Below are positions 8,553 through 17,260 of a DNA stretch of 64,000 nucleotides, one piece after another. A model generated the notes under the pieces. That model was not told the origin of the DNA. It did no database searches and worked only from the letters and a program-made list of their open reading frames with translations. The stretch is from Candidatus Leptofilum proximum (lineage in GTDB: Bacteria > Chloroflexota > Anaerolineae > Promineifilales > Promineifilaceae): NCBI GenBank assembly GCA_016710325.1, contig JADJXK010000002.1:4898001-4962000 (forward strand). The letters are read 5' to 3'. The position numbers were made by a program, and so were the translations under genes. Each line of letters begins with the position of its first letter. The first letter of the stretch is position 1.

Positions 8553-8701
8553 CGAAATAAGGTGTGGATACGGCCGTATCGCTATGCGGTTGAATGTTTC
8601 AATTGGTGAAAATAAACGGAGTTGTCCCGTGACGCCTTAGTATACGGTTTACCCCGGGTGAACCTTGTCACCCAAACGGGTATATCCACGGGTGAATCTA
8701 A

Positions 8702-8773
8702 TTAACCGCAAAGCGCGCAGAGGGCGCAAAGCTTTTAGCTTTTCTTTGCGTTCTTTGCGTGCTTTGCGGTAAT
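8702..8773. repeat. GCAAAG-unit inverted repeat after the LAL regulator stop
   Basis: TTAACCGCAAAGCGCGCAG pairs with TTGCGTGCTTTGCGGTAA at the outer ends, and repeated GCGCAAAG units lie inside. It begins 2 nt after the regulator's stop codon on the minus strand. Confidence 0.75.
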
Positions 8774-8774
8774 T

Positions 8775-11429
8775 CTAATCGAGCAAATGCAGATCGCGGG
8801 CGCGGGCGACGGCTTGGGTGCGGTTGCTGACGTCCAGCTTGGCGTAGAGGCGGCGGGTATGGGCTTTGATGGTGTTGAGGGAGAGCACCATCTTGTTGGC
8901 GATGTCGCGGTTGGTGCGGCCCGCGGCCAGGTGGCGCAGCACGTCCAGTTCACGCGGGCTGAGGGGCTGGATGGTGGGATCGGGTTCCACCGTTTCCGGA
9001 TCGCAGTGGGTCAAAATGGTCCGGGCATAGGCCGCGGTGACCGGGTTGCTGGCGGCCAGGTGCAGCAGGCGGTGCAGCGCCGGGTCGGGCGTGTTAAGGA
9101 AGAGGCGCACATAGCCGCCCGGTTCGGCCTGGGTGAGGGTTTGTTGGAAGGTGGGTACGGCCGTTTCCATCATCCCCATCTTAGCCTGCACCAATGCCTG
9201 CAAAAGCGACACGTTGAGCCTAAAGCTCTTACTCTGCCGCGCTTCGGCAAACTCGCACAGCACTGTCAGCACCGGCAGCACCCGTTCGTAATCCCGGTTG
9301 GCGACGTGGAATCTGGCCAGCAGCAGGTAAGCGCCGGGCAGCTCGCGGATCTTTTCCGCCGTGTCGTTAATGGCGATGCCGAGTCCATCGGCCCATTGGC
9401 GCACCAGGCGCAGGTCGCTGCGCTGCAACGCCAGGTCGGCGCGGAAGGTGGAGATGGTGGGGGATTGCAGCTGCTGCTCCAGGGCGAGCACCAGCATCTC
9501 GGCGGCGGGCCAGTCGTCCAGGGTACTTAGCAGCTGGGCAAGTGACTCGCGGCTGTAGATGAGCATCTTGTGATCGCCGCTGCGCTCGGCGCAGGCCAGG
9601 GCGCGGCGCAGGTGCGTCTCTGCCTCGCCCAGCCGGTTCCATTCGTAGAGCAGCCTGCCCAGCCCCAGGTGCATAAAGCCCACGGCGGCGGAAGGGGTTG
9701 ACTGGCCCACGGCCGTAGCTAATCCCCGCTCGTAAATGGCAAACGCCTCTTTGAGCTGCGCCTGCCGCTCGTGGGTCTGGCCCCAGTAAAAGGTGGCAAA
9801 CATCACCGCCCATAGGCCGGGATCGTGGGTGGTGTTTTGCGCTGCTTCGGCAAAGGCGTCGCGGGCGGCGTCCAGCTCGGCGCGCTGCAGGTGGGAAAAG
9901 CCCAGGTTGATGGCCACCTCGCTGCGCAGCATGTGCTGATCTTCGGGCAGCTTGTTCAGTGCTTTGGTGGAAAACTTTATGTTAATCTCCGTGTCGCCGG
10001 TGATCATGGCCAATCGCGCCCTCAGCGCGGACCATTCGCCCCAGAGCAGCGGCGTGTCCAGGTGCTCGCTGACCGCTTCCAGCAGATGCTTGGCCCGGAC
10101 AGAGTCGCCGGTGCGGATGAGCGACCAGATGTAGAAGAGCGTGAGGCGGGGCCGGGCTGTTTGCTGCGCTTCCGGCAGCGCCTCAACCCACTGGCGCAGG
10201 GTAATGCCTTCGCCAAACATCAGCACGTCACGCGCCACTTCTTCCATGAGGAGAACGGCGAGATCGTAATCGGCGGCAGCCAGGGCGTGGTCCACAGCGA
10301 TGAGCGACTGGCCGTTTTCGTGGTACCAGCAGGCGGCTTGCTGGTGCAGGTGGGCAATCTGGGCGGGGGATTTTTGCTGTTGGAGACGGCCGTTCAAAAA
10401 ATCACCAAACAGATGGTGGTAGCGGTACCAGCGCCGTGCCGCGTCCAGCGGCACCAGGAAGAGGTTGGCCGCTTCGATTTGTTCCAACAGCTGCTGGCAG
10501 GGATGGCCAGTTAGCGCTTCGCACAAGCTGGCGTTGAACTGGGTGAGGACGGCCGTTTGCAGCAAAAACTCCTGGACTTCGGCCGGTTGGCGGCTGAGCA
10601 CCTGATCGGCCAGGTAATCCACCAGGTAGCGCTGGCTGCCGGAAAACGCCTCGGGCAGCGAGACCGATTCCTGCAGGGCCAGGGCGATGAGCTGCAAGCC
10701 GGTGACCCAGCCTTCGACCTGCTCGTCGAGCTGTTCGATTTGCTGGTGGTTGAGCCGCAGGCCCATCGTTTGCTGCAAAAACTGGGCGGCTTCGTCTGGG
10801 GTGAAGCGCAAATCGCGGCTGCCAATCCAGTTGAGCGCGTCCTGGGCGCGCAGCAGGGCCAGCGGCAGCGGCGGTTCGCTGCGGCTGGTGATGATGAGGT
10901 GCAGCTGTACCGGCATGTTTTGCAGCATGAAGGTGACGGCGTCGTGCACCGCGGGGGCGGTAATCAGGTGATAGTCGTCGAGGACGATGACGGCCGTTTC
11001 TTCCCCCAGCGCCAGATCGTTGAGCAGGGCGGTGAGGATGGCTTCGCTGTCGTTGTAGAGGTAGGTGGAGGTCAGCCGGGCCAGGGCCGCTTCGCCAATT
11101 TCTTCGCGCACGGTGCCGATGGCGGCAAAGAGGTAGGCCAGGAAGCGAGCCTCGTCGTTGTCGGCGGCGTCCAGCGACAGCCAGGCGACGGGTCGTTCCA
11201 TCTGGGCAATCCACTGGCTGGCCAGGGTGGTTTTGCCGTAACCCGCCGGTCCAGTGATGAGGGTAAGCTTGGGCTGGATGCTGCCGTCGGTGGAAACGGC
11301 CGTGTTCAACCGGTCCAGCAAACGGGGGCGCACCACCGGGTTGGTGCGCAGGCGCGGCAGGGTGAGTTTGGTTTGCAGGAGCGGCCGTTTGGGCGAGGCA
11401 ATGTCACTTATTCGGGTTGTTTCTTCCAT
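8775..11429 (-). CDS. LuxR-family LAL/MalT-type transcriptional regulator
   Basis: The ~884-residue protein has an N-terminal P-loop NTPase (GPAGYGKTT near residue 60), a helical TPR-like middle and a C-terminal LuxR helix-turn-helix (LSPRELDVLRHLAAGRTNRDIA). LAL regulators bind ATP and an inducer, oligomerise and activate transcription. A GTG at 11444 would extend the frame by five residues, but it overlaps a TATAAT box, so ATG 11429 is preferred. The predicted transcript start falls within 1-2 nt of this ATG, so the mRNA may be leaderless. The gene diverges from the copper ATPase, though no inducer can be inferred. Confidence 0.9.
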   Translation of the reverse strand: MEETTRISDIASPKRPLLQTKLTLPRLRTNPVVRPRLLDRLNTAVSTDGSIQPKLTLITGPAGYGKTTLASQWIAQMERPVAWLSLDAADNDEARFLAYLFAAIGTVREEIGEAALARLTSTYLYNDSEAILTALLNDLALGEETAVIVLDDYHLITAPAVHDAVTFMLQNMPVQLHLIITSRSEPPLPLALLRAQDALNWIGSRDLRFTPDEAAQFLQQTMGLRLNHQQIEQLDEQVEGWVTGLQLIALALQESVSLPEAFSGSQRYLVDYLADQVLSRQPAEVQEFLLQTAVLTQFNASLCEALTGHPCQQLLEQIEAANLFLVPLDAARRWYRYHHLFGDFLNGRLQQQKSPAQIAHLHQQAACWYHENGQSLIAVDHALAAADYDLAVLLMEEVARDVLMFGEGITLRQWVEALPEAQQTARPRLTLFYIWSLIRTGDSVRAKHLLEAVSEHLDTPLLWGEWSALRARLAMITGDTEINIKFSTKALNKLPEDQHMLRSEVAINLGFSHLQRAELDAARDAFAEAAQNTTHDPGLWAVMFATFYWGQTHERQAQLKEAFAIYERGLATAVGQSTPSAAVGFMHLGLGRLLYEWNRLGEAETHLRRALACAERSGDHKMLIYSRESLAQLLSTLDDWPAAEMLVLALEQQLQSPTISTFRADLALQRSDLRLVRQWADGLGIAINDTAEKIRELPGAYLLLARFHVANRDYERVLPVLTVLCEFAEARQSKSFRLNVSLLQALVQAKMGMMETAVPTFQQTLTQAEPGGYVRLFLNTPDPALHRLLHLAASNPVTAAYARTILTHCDPETVEPDPTIQPLSPRELDVLRHLAAGRTNRDIANKMVLSLNTIKAHTRRLYAKLDVSNRTQAVARARDLHLLD

Positions 11430-11435
11430 TGGCCT

Positions 11436-11441
11436 ATTATA
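11436..11441 (-). promoter_or_regulatory. TATAAT -10 box for the LAL regulator
   Basis: A perfect TATAAT on the minus strand ends 6 nt before the ATG at 11429. No convincing -35 is present. Confidence 0.6.
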
Positions 11442-11447
11442 CACCAG

Positions 11448-11476
11448 TTGCGTTTCACGATTTTCCTTATGATAAT
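11448..11476 (+). promoter_or_regulatory. Promoter for the copper ATPase
   Basis: TTGCGT (11448-11453), a 17-bp spacer and GATAAT (11471-11476) lie 33 nt before ATG 11510. The hexamers match the sigma-70 pattern reasonably. The spacer is interleaved with the upstream region of the divergent regulator. Confidence 0.55.
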
Positions 11477-11509
11477 AAAAAGGGACGATTCGACAACAGA
11501 GGCTGCTCT

Positions 11510-13549
11510 ATGCACAACCACCACGGAAGTGAAAAGCAGGACAAAAAACAAAACAACCATCAGGCGCACAGAGGCCACACCGACCATACTGGCCATGAAA
11601 TGATGTTTCGTCGCCGGTTTTGGGTTTGCCTGGTGTTGTCCCTGCCGGTTTTAGCCTACAGCCCAACGGTGCAGGATTTGCTGGGCTTTACTGCGCCGCA
11701 GTTCAGCGGCAGCCGGTGGATTGTGCCACTGTTTGCCGTCATCATTTTTGTTTATGGCGGTATTCCTTTTTTGCAGATGGCTCGGGATGAGCTGGATGCG
11801 CGCCAGCCGGGCATGATGATGCTTATTTCTCTGGCAATCAGTGTGGCTTTTGTTTACAGCCTGGCCACGCTGGTTTGGGATTTGGGCGAAAGCTTCTTTT
11901 GGGAATTGGTGACACTGATCGACGTGATGCTGCTGGGGCACTGGCTGGAAATGCGCAGCGTGCGGCAGGCGTCTGGCGCGCTGGATGCGCTGGCGCAGCT
12001 TATGCCCGACGAAGCCGAGCGCATCACGGAAAGTGGCGACACGGAAACGGTTAAGGTTTCTGAATTGCAGGCGTTGGACAAGGTGCTGGTGAGGCCAGGG
12101 GCAACGATTCCGGCGGATGGGAAGGTGGTTGACGGCCGTTCCCAAACCAACGAAGCGATGGTGACGGGGGAGTCCAAGCCGGTAAAGAAAGAAGTCGGCA
12201 GCGAGGTCATTGGCGGGACGGTAAATGCGGGCAACGGCAGCTTGCGGGTGGAGATTACGGCCGTTGGTGACGAAACAACCCTTTCCGGCATCATGCGGCT
12301 GGTGGAGGAGGCGCAGGGCAGCAAGTCCCGCACGCAGCTGTTGGCGGACCGGGCGGCGGCGTGGCTGTTTTACATTGCCCTGGTGACGGCGGCGGTAACG
12401 GCCGTTGCCTGGATCATCGCTGTGGGATTTGATGTTGAGGTGATCAAGCGCGTGGTGAGCGTGTTGGTGATTGCCTGTCCACACGCGCTGGGGCTGGCGG
12501 TGCCGCTGGTTGTGGCCCTGTCTACCTCCATTGCCGCCAGCAACGGTATCCTGGTGCGCGATCGCGGCGCGTTGGAAACGGCCCAGCATCTAGACACGGT
12601 CATCTTCGACAAAACGGGCACGCTGACCAAAGGCGAACAGGGTGTGGCGGCCATCGCCACCGCCGGAGACACGGATGAAAACGAGGCGTTGGCCCTGGCG
12701 GCAGCCATCGAGGGGGATTCCGAACATTTGATTGCCCGCGCCATTCGCCGCAAAGCGCAAGCCTCCGACGTTTCCCGACCGCAAATTAGCGACTTTGAAA
12801 TTCGCAAGGGGTGCGGGGTGCAGGCCAGCCATGAGGGGCAGACGGTTTATGTAGGCAGTCCGCATCTGCTGGAAGATTTGTCGCTGTCGCTGCCGGGCGG
12901 TCTGGAAAAGTTCACACAGGAATCGGGCGAAAAAGGGCAGACGGTGGTGTATCTGGTGCAGGGTGAGGTAGTAACGGCCGCTTTTGCCCTGGCCGATGTG
13001 ATCCGCGAGGAAAGCAAACAGGCTGTGCAATTACTGCACGAGATGGGCCTGGAAGTGGTCATGCTCACCGGGGACAGCCAAGCCGTGGCTCAAGCCGTCG
13101 CCACCGAACTGGGCATCGACCGCATCTTTGCCGAGGTGCTGCCGGAGGACAAAGATGCCAAGGTCACCGAGCTGCAAAAGCAGGGCAAAAAAGTAGCGAT
13201 GGTAGGCGACGGCGTCAACGACGCGCCAGCCCTGACCCGGGCCGACGTGGGCATTGCCATCGGCAGCGGCACGGATGTGGCCGTGGAATCAGCCGGGATC
13301 ATTTTGGTGCAGAGCAACCCGCTGGATGTCGTGCGCATGATCCAACTAAGCCGGGCCAGCCAGCGCAAGATGGCGCAGAACATCTGGTGGGCCGCCGGTT
13401 ACAACATCGTGGCGATTCCGCTGGCGGCGGGGATTTTGGCTCCGTGGGGGTTTTTGCTGCCGCCCGCGCTGGGCGCCCTGGTCATGTCATTGAGCACAGT
13501 GATCGTGGCCATCAATGCCCAAACTTTGCGGCGATTGTCGTTTGCGTAA
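11510..13549 (+). CDS. copB: CopB-type copper-translocating P1B-ATPase
   Basis: The start at 11510 gives a His-rich N terminus (HNHH, HRGHTDHTGH) rather than CxxC metal-binding domains. The membrane metal motif is CPH (about C323), characteristic of the CopB/P1B-3 subgroup. The phosphorylation site DKTGTLTKGE (about D367), GDGVNDAPAL and TGES motifs are intact. About 679 residues, normal length. Such pumps export copper ions across the cytoplasmic membrane. A longer frame from 11417 would run through the promoter region and was rejected. A cytochrome c gene follows by 29 nt. CopB versus another P1B specificity is inferred from CPH and the His-rich tail. Confidence 0.9.
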   Translation: MHNHHGSEKQDKKQNNHQAHRGHTDHTGHEMMFRRRFWVCLVLSLPVLAYSPTVQDLLGFTAPQFSGSRWIVPLFAVIIFVYGGIPFLQMARDELDARQPGMMMLISLAISVAFVYSLATLVWDLGESFFWELVTLIDVMLLGHWLEMRSVRQASGALDALAQLMPDEAERITESGDTETVKVSELQALDKVLVRPGATIPADGKVVDGRSQTNEAMVTGESKPVKKEVGSEVIGGTVNAGNGSLRVEITAVGDETTLSGIMRLVEEAQGSKSRTQLLADRAAAWLFYIALVTAAVTAVAWIIAVGFDVEVIKRVVSVLVIACPHALGLAVPLVVALSTSIAASNGILVRDRGALETAQHLDTVIFDKTGTLTKGEQGVAAIATAGDTDENEALALAAAIEGDSEHLIARAIRRKAQASDVSRPQISDFEIRKGCGVQASHEGQTVYVGSPHLLEDLSLSLPGGLEKFTQESGEKGQTVVYLVQGEVVTAAFALADVIREESKQAVQLLHEMGLEVVMLTGDSQAVAQAVATELGIDRIFAEVLPEDKDAKVTELQKQGKKVAMVGDGVNDAPALTRADVGIAIGSGTDVAVESAGIILVQSNPLDVVRMIQLSRASQRKMAQNIWWAAGYNIVAIPLAAGILAPWGFLLPPALGALVMSLSTVIVAINAQTLRRLSFA

Positions 13550-13578
13550 AAGAGATTTACTGGAAGGAGACCTGCTGT

Positions 13579-14070
13579 ATGAAACGTGGGCAAAAACAAA
13601 AACAATTAGAGAGGCAAAAGAAGCAGCGCCAGCAGTGGATGATGATTGGACTGGTAGTGGTTGGCGGAGTGCTTATTTTGATCGGGGTTTTGTGGAGGCA
13701 GTCTGGCAGTGCGGCAGAGATTGATTTGTCCGACCCCCAGCTGGTAGCGATGGGTGAGGAGGTGTACAACACGTACTGCGCCGCCTGCCACGGCTTCGAG
13801 CTGGAAGGGCAGCCAAACTGGCAGGAGCCTTATGCGGACGGTTCGTTGAAGGCACCGCCGCATGACGAAACAGGCCATACCTGGCATCACAGCGACGCCT
13901 CTTTGGTGGAGTCAATCAAGCTGGGCGGGGCACGGCTGGAGCCAAACATCGGCGTGAGCGCTATGCCTGCTTACGATGGTGTGTTGACGGATCAGCAGAT
14001 TGCGGCCGTTCTGGCGTACATCAAAAGCAGCTGGCCCGCTGAAATTCTAGAAGCGCAGTCAGTAAGGTAG
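13579..14070 (+). CDS. Membrane-anchored monohaem cytochrome c
   Basis: ATG 13579 follows GGAAGGAGA by 8 nt. A basic N terminus (MKRGQKQKQLERQKK) precedes one transmembrane segment around residues 22-40. The haem-binding motif CAACH lies in YNTYCAACHGFE near residue 68, and the Met ligand is probably in SAMPAYDG near 134. At 163 residues it resembles class I cytochromes c held outside the membrane by a signal anchor. Its position 29 nt after copB suggests co-transcription and a role in copper-dependent electron transfer or copper handling, which is inference. Confidence 0.88.
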   Translation: MKRGQKQKQLERQKKQRQQWMMIGLVVVGGVLILIGVLWRQSGSAAEIDLSDPQLVAMGEEVYNTYCAACHGFELEGQPNWQEPYADGSLKAPPHDETGHTWHHSDASLVESIKLGGARLEPNIGVSAMPAYDGVLTDQQIAAVLAYIKSSWPAEILEAQSVR

Positions 14071-14079
14071 GCGGTGGAG

Positions 14080-14118
14080 ATGAAACGTTGGTTGTGGGGT
14101 ACGGCCGTTTTAAGGTAG
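14080..14118 (+). other. 12-codon ORF stub after the cytochrome gene
   Basis: GGTGGAG precedes an ATG encoding MKRWLWGTAVLR and a stop. The basic/hydrophobic start looks like the opening of a signal peptide cut off early, and the ACGGCCGT palindrome lies inside it. It may be the remnant of a deleted third gene of the copper cluster, a leader peptide, or chance. Confidence 0.3.
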
Positions 14119-14159
14119 CTACAGAGGAAAATCTCAAAGGTCTCTGTGACCTCAGTGGC

Positions 14160-14534
14160 TCACTTGTTCAACTTCGGCAGATGTTTGGAGGCGGCCACGA
14201 CCAGATCGCGCAGGGCCGGATTTTCTAGCTGTTCCGGGCGGCTGATTTTGAGGTGGCGCATGCTCTGGCCGGTGCCTTCCAGCAGGTTTTGCGGATCAGG
14301 CAGGTCCGCACCGTAGTAAAAGCCCAGGTTGATGCGGTTTTGAAAGAGGGCGATGTAGCAAAACTGTTCGGACATTTTCTTCGGCCCGACGCCGTAGCCG
14401 CTGATGCGCTGGGTGAGCCAGACCACTTCCACGACGTTGGGCATGACGTCTTGAATGAGCGATCTGGCCTGCCGCGCCAGGTTAGCGACTTCTGGCGTGG
14501 CGGTGCTTACCATTTCTTCAAACTCGTTGCTCAT
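14160..14534 (-). CDS. DUF1801 domain protein
   Basis: The 124-residue protein matches the DUF1801 (YdhG-like) pattern: a helical N terminus, then ISGYGVGPKKMSEQFCYIALFQNRINLGFYYGADLPDP, in which the Tyr and Gly positions are typical. Members form a small alpha-beta fold of unknown activity. GGAG lies 8-9 nt before the ATG. The stop is followed within 15 nt by a small ACAGAG/CTCTGT repeat (14121-14147). Confidence 0.8.
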   Translation of the reverse strand: MSNEFEEMVSTATPEVANLARQARSLIQDVMPNVVEVVWLTQRISGYGVGPKKMSEQFCYIALFQNRINLGFYYGADLPDPQNLLEGTGQSMRHLKISRPEQLENPALRDLVVAASKHLPKLNK

Positions 14535-14595
14535 TGTTTATCTCCAAAAAAGCGGAACACAGAGTTACACAGAGCTGCACAGAGAATTCTACGGA

Positions 14596-15081
14596 TCAAA
14601 AGAACTCAAACGGCCGTTCCGCAAAATAATCGCGCAGTGCAGCGGGCCAATGTTGGCGCACAAACTCGGCACGCTGCACGACGGGCGTCAGCCAATGTTT
14701 CTCTGGCAAAAAATCGACTGCTTCGGCGGCGGTGAACCAGTGGTGGGCGTCATGCTCATCGCCCAGCCGGATGGCGCTGGCCGTGGGAATGGTGCAGGCA
14801 TAGGCGATGCCCAGCAGTTCATTTACTGGAATGGCCGGGCCGCGATAAAAATGGGTGGTGCCCAGAATAAATTCGATTTCCGGGCGGACGCCAATCTCCT
14901 CGCACACTTCGCGGTACAGGGCTTCCTCAAAACTTTCGCCCTGGTCCACCCGCCCGGTGACACATTCCCAGCTGCCTGCGCCCACGTCTTTGGTGCTGGC
15001 GCGCTGGAGGAGGAGGTAACGGCCGTTTTCCACCTCACGCACCAATGCCATGATCCCGCCTAAAAATTGTCCTACACTCAT
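14596..15081 (-). CDS. Nudix hydrolase
   Basis: From ATG 15081 the protein starts MSVGQFLGGIMALVRE. A complete Nudix box is present, GRVDQGESFEEALYRE followed by VCEEIGV (about residues 48-70). Nudix enzymes hydrolyse nucleoside diphosphates linked to another moiety; the substrate is not predictable here. The start overlaps the upstream methyltransferase stop by 4 nt (ATGA), indicating translational coupling. A longer frame to 15237 runs antiparallel through the methyltransferase and was rejected. Confidence 0.88.
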   Translation of the reverse strand: MSVGQFLGGIMALVREVENGRYLLLQRASTKDVGAGSWECVTGRVDQGESFEEALYREVCEEIGVRPEIEFILGTTHFYRGPAIPVNELLGIAYACTIPTASAIRLGDEHDAHHWFTAAEAVDFLPEKHWLTPVVQRAEFVRQHWPAALRDYFAERPFEFF

Positions 15082-15809
15082 ACTTTTACTCCACTGTAGA
15101 GGACGTGGCCCGCCAGCGCCCAATGCACATCTACGGCCGTAAACCCCGCCTGCTCCACCCACTTCAGCTGATCGAGCAAGCCGCTGGGCTTGTCGATGGC
15201 GATGTCTGGCTCCTCTGGATAGCGGTAAAGATTCCACTTCAGCTGCTCAAACCGGGCCAGCACGTCCTCGCTGCCAGCCAGCTGTTGGCTGCGCTGGCGC
15301 ACGGCTTCATCCCAGGCGTTGGCGGCAACGGCCGTCCCCAATTCCCGCGTTGGCGCCACCAGGTCGGCAATCACCAGCGTGCCGCCGGGGAGCAGCATGG
15401 CAAACAGGTCGTGGAACAGCTGCTGCTTGCCTGGCCCGTCCAAATGGTGAATGGTGAGCGAACTGACCACAGCGTGGAACGTTGGTACGGCCGTACGCCA
15501 CTCGGTTTCGGCCAGATTAAACCGGCGCGGCACAAACCGCTCGCCAAACGGGACAAGGCGTGCTTTTGCCTGCTGCAGCATGGCGGGCGAGAGGTCATAG
15601 CCGTGCAGCGTGATGGTGGCAAAGCGGTGCAGCAGCACCTCGGCCAACAGTCCCTCGCCGCAGCTCAGCTCCAGGATGTGGGCCGGGCCGTTGGGTGGCG
15701 GGATGAGATCGGCGATGGTTTGCAGCTGGTATTCGCGCTGGGGCACGAAGTAGCGGCCGTAATCGATAAAATCCTGTGAATCAGCTTCTTGCCAGAGAAA
15801 ATCGTTCAT
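15078..15809 (-). CDS. Class I SAM-dependent methyltransferase
   Basis: ATG 15809 (MNDFLWQEADSQDF) follows AGGTG; the frame opens further to 15848 but without support. Motif I ILELSCGEGLLAEVL near residue 45, motif II HGYDLSP near 67 and post-motif LPGGTLVIADL near 140 place it in Methyltransf_11/25-type enzymes. The substrate is unknown. It overlaps the downstream Nudix gene by 4 nt, so the two are probably co-expressed. Confidence 0.85.
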   Translation of the reverse strand: MNDFLWQEADSQDFIDYGRYFVPQREYQLQTIADLIPPPNGPAHILELSCGEGLLAEVLLHRFATITLHGYDLSPAMLQQAKARLVPFGERFVPRRFNLAETEWRTAVPTFHAVVSSLTIHHLDGPGKQQLFHDLFAMLLPGGTLVIADLVAPTRELGTAVAANAWDEAVRQRSQQLAGSEDVLARFEQLKWNLYRYPEEPDIAIDKPSGLLDQLKWVEQAGFTAVDVHWALAGHVLYSGVKV

Positions 15810-15820
15810 GGGTACACCTG

Positions 15821-15868
15821 TAATTGGGGTGATTGAGTAACGGCCCAATTACTGAATTACTCAATTAC
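15821..15868. repeat. Inverted repeat GTAATTGAGTAA type after the MFS stop
   Basis: TAATTGGGGTGATTGAGTAA is followed by TTACTGAATTACTCAATTAC. On the minus strand it starts 8 nt after the MFS stop codon. An AATTAC unit repeats within it. Confidence 0.65.
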
Positions 15869-15876
15869 TTCTCATC

Positions 15877-17046
15877 TCACACCGGCACTTTGGCCGCCTT
15901 GGCCTCCTGATGCAGCCGGGCCTGCCAGATGAGCAGGCCAAACACCATCACGGCCACCAGCAGCGTGAGGAAAATAGTGAGCATGGTCACCACCGGGCCA
16001 ATACTTTCAAACAGCTGGCCGATCAGCCAGGGAATTGACATGCTGCCGAGGGAAGCGCCGATGAAAAAGTAGCTGGTCATCTGCCCGCTCAGCGAGAGGG
16101 TGTGTTCCGCCAGAGCAATGGTGGTGGGGAAGATGACCGACATCGACAGACCGAGACCAATCGTGCCCACCCACAAGGCAGCCGGGCTGCTTTGACCCAA
16201 CAACAGCACAGTCATGCTCAGCAGGCAGCCGGTCAGTGCGCCGCCCAGCAGCGTTTTGGGATGCAGCCGCGCTGTCAGCGGGATGGAAATGAGCCGTCCC
16301 AGGGTGAGCGCACCCCAGAAAAAGCTGGTGAGGTAGGCGGCCACGGTGGTCGTGCTTAGATCAAGGGTGATGGCATAAGTGTACACCCAGCCGCCGTAAG
16401 CCACTTCGGCGCCGACGTAGAGGAACAGAAACGCGGCTACCAGCAGAATGAGCACAACGTTGGCTTTGTGGCCGTGTACGGCCGTATCCCTATGACGAAT
16501 CGGCAGGCTGGGGAAGCGCCAAAAGAACAAAAACGGCGGCAGCACCATCAATGCCAGCACCCAGTACGCCAGGCGAATGCCGCCTTCCGTGGCCAGCATC
16601 GTTTGGGCAATGATGATCGGCGATAAAAAGGCGCCCAGGCCAAAGAAGAAATGCAGACTGTTCATATACGGCCCTACTTTCTCGCCAAATCGCCAGACCA
16701 GCAGCGTATTGCTGCCGATGTCCACCCCCGACTCCACAAAGCCAGCGATAAACATCACCAGGGTCAGCAGCCACAGCTGGCTGATGAAAGGCACCAGCGC
16801 CAGCGCCAGCCCCATCAGCAGCAGCAAGCCCATCATGAGGGGGTGGCCCGGCAGGCGGTCATAGGCCCGTCCGGCCAAAATCGACCCGCCCAAAAAACCC
16901 AGGGAGCGGGTGGCAAACAAAAAGCTAATCCCGCTGAGTTGGGTGCTGGTTTGTTCGGCCAGTCCCGGCAGCGTTGGCCCCAAAGCCGCTGAGGTCATGC
17001 CCAGGGCAATGAAGGCGAGAAAATAGGCAGTTACTTTTTTATCCAT
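15877..17046 (-). CDS. Major facilitator superfamily transporter
   Basis: Start ATG 17046 gives MDKKVTAYFLAFIALGMTSA, placing the first helix at the N terminus as expected; a GTG at 17082 would add 12 residues without a better ribosome-binding site. About 389 residues with 10-12 hydrophobic helices, including a conserved GRAYDRLPGHPLMMG loop between helices 2 and 3 (motif-A-like). It most resembles the FucP/TsgA-like sugar or drug branch, but the substrate cannot be assigned. Confidence 0.85.
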   Translation of the reverse strand: MDKKVTAYFLAFIALGMTSAALGPTLPGLAEQTSTQLSGISFLFATRSLGFLGGSILAGRAYDRLPGHPLMMGLLLLMGLALALVPFISQLWLLTLVMFIAGFVESGVDIGSNTLLVWRFGEKVGPYMNSLHFFFGLGAFLSPIIIAQTMLATEGGIRLAYWVLALMVLPPFLFFWRFPSLPIRHRDTAVHGHKANVVLILLVAAFLFLYVGAEVAYGGWVYTYAITLDLSTTTVAAYLTSFFWGALTLGRLISIPLTARLHPKTLLGGALTGCLLSMTVLLLGQSSPAALWVGTIGLGLSMSVIFPTTIALAEHTLSLSGQMTSYFFIGASLGSMSIPWLIGQLFESIGPVVTMLTIFLTLLVAVMVFGLLIWQARLHQEAKAAKVPV

Positions 17047-17089
17047 GCCCGCTATTTTAGTACCTGTGCGCAGATTAGCCACGGAGTTG

Positions 17090-17260
17090 GTGGTCGGTGG
17101 TCGGTGAACGGTGAACGGTAATCGGTGAACGGTGGTCGGTGGTCGGTGAACGGTGGTCGGTGGTCGGTGGTCGGTGAGGGTGCTTTGCGTACGGTGAGTG
17201 AATGGAACCTGGTTAACCGATTACCGATAACCGATAACGGATTACCGACTACCGTTGAAA
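17090..17260. repeat. GGTGAACGG/GGTCGG/GGTAATCGG short-period repeat tract
   Basis: The stretch is made of repeated GGTCGGTGGTCGG and GGTGAACGGT units, followed by a complementary part rich in TTACCGATAACCGATAACGG. The minus-strand MscS stop codon (TAG) is embedded in it, and the tract fills the gap to the MFS start. Confidence 0.8.

Noticed and set aside
8431..8640. Small plus-strand ORF upstream of purD
   Set aside because: It consists of the palindromic repeats and has no ribosome-binding site.
11430..11444. GTG start at 11444 for the LAL regulator
   Set aside because: It overlaps the TATAAT box and adds five residues without support.
17090..17260. Candidate CRISPR or origin iterons in the GGTCGG repeat tract
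   Set aside because: Units are directly adjacent with no spacers and no dnaA or replication gene nearby.
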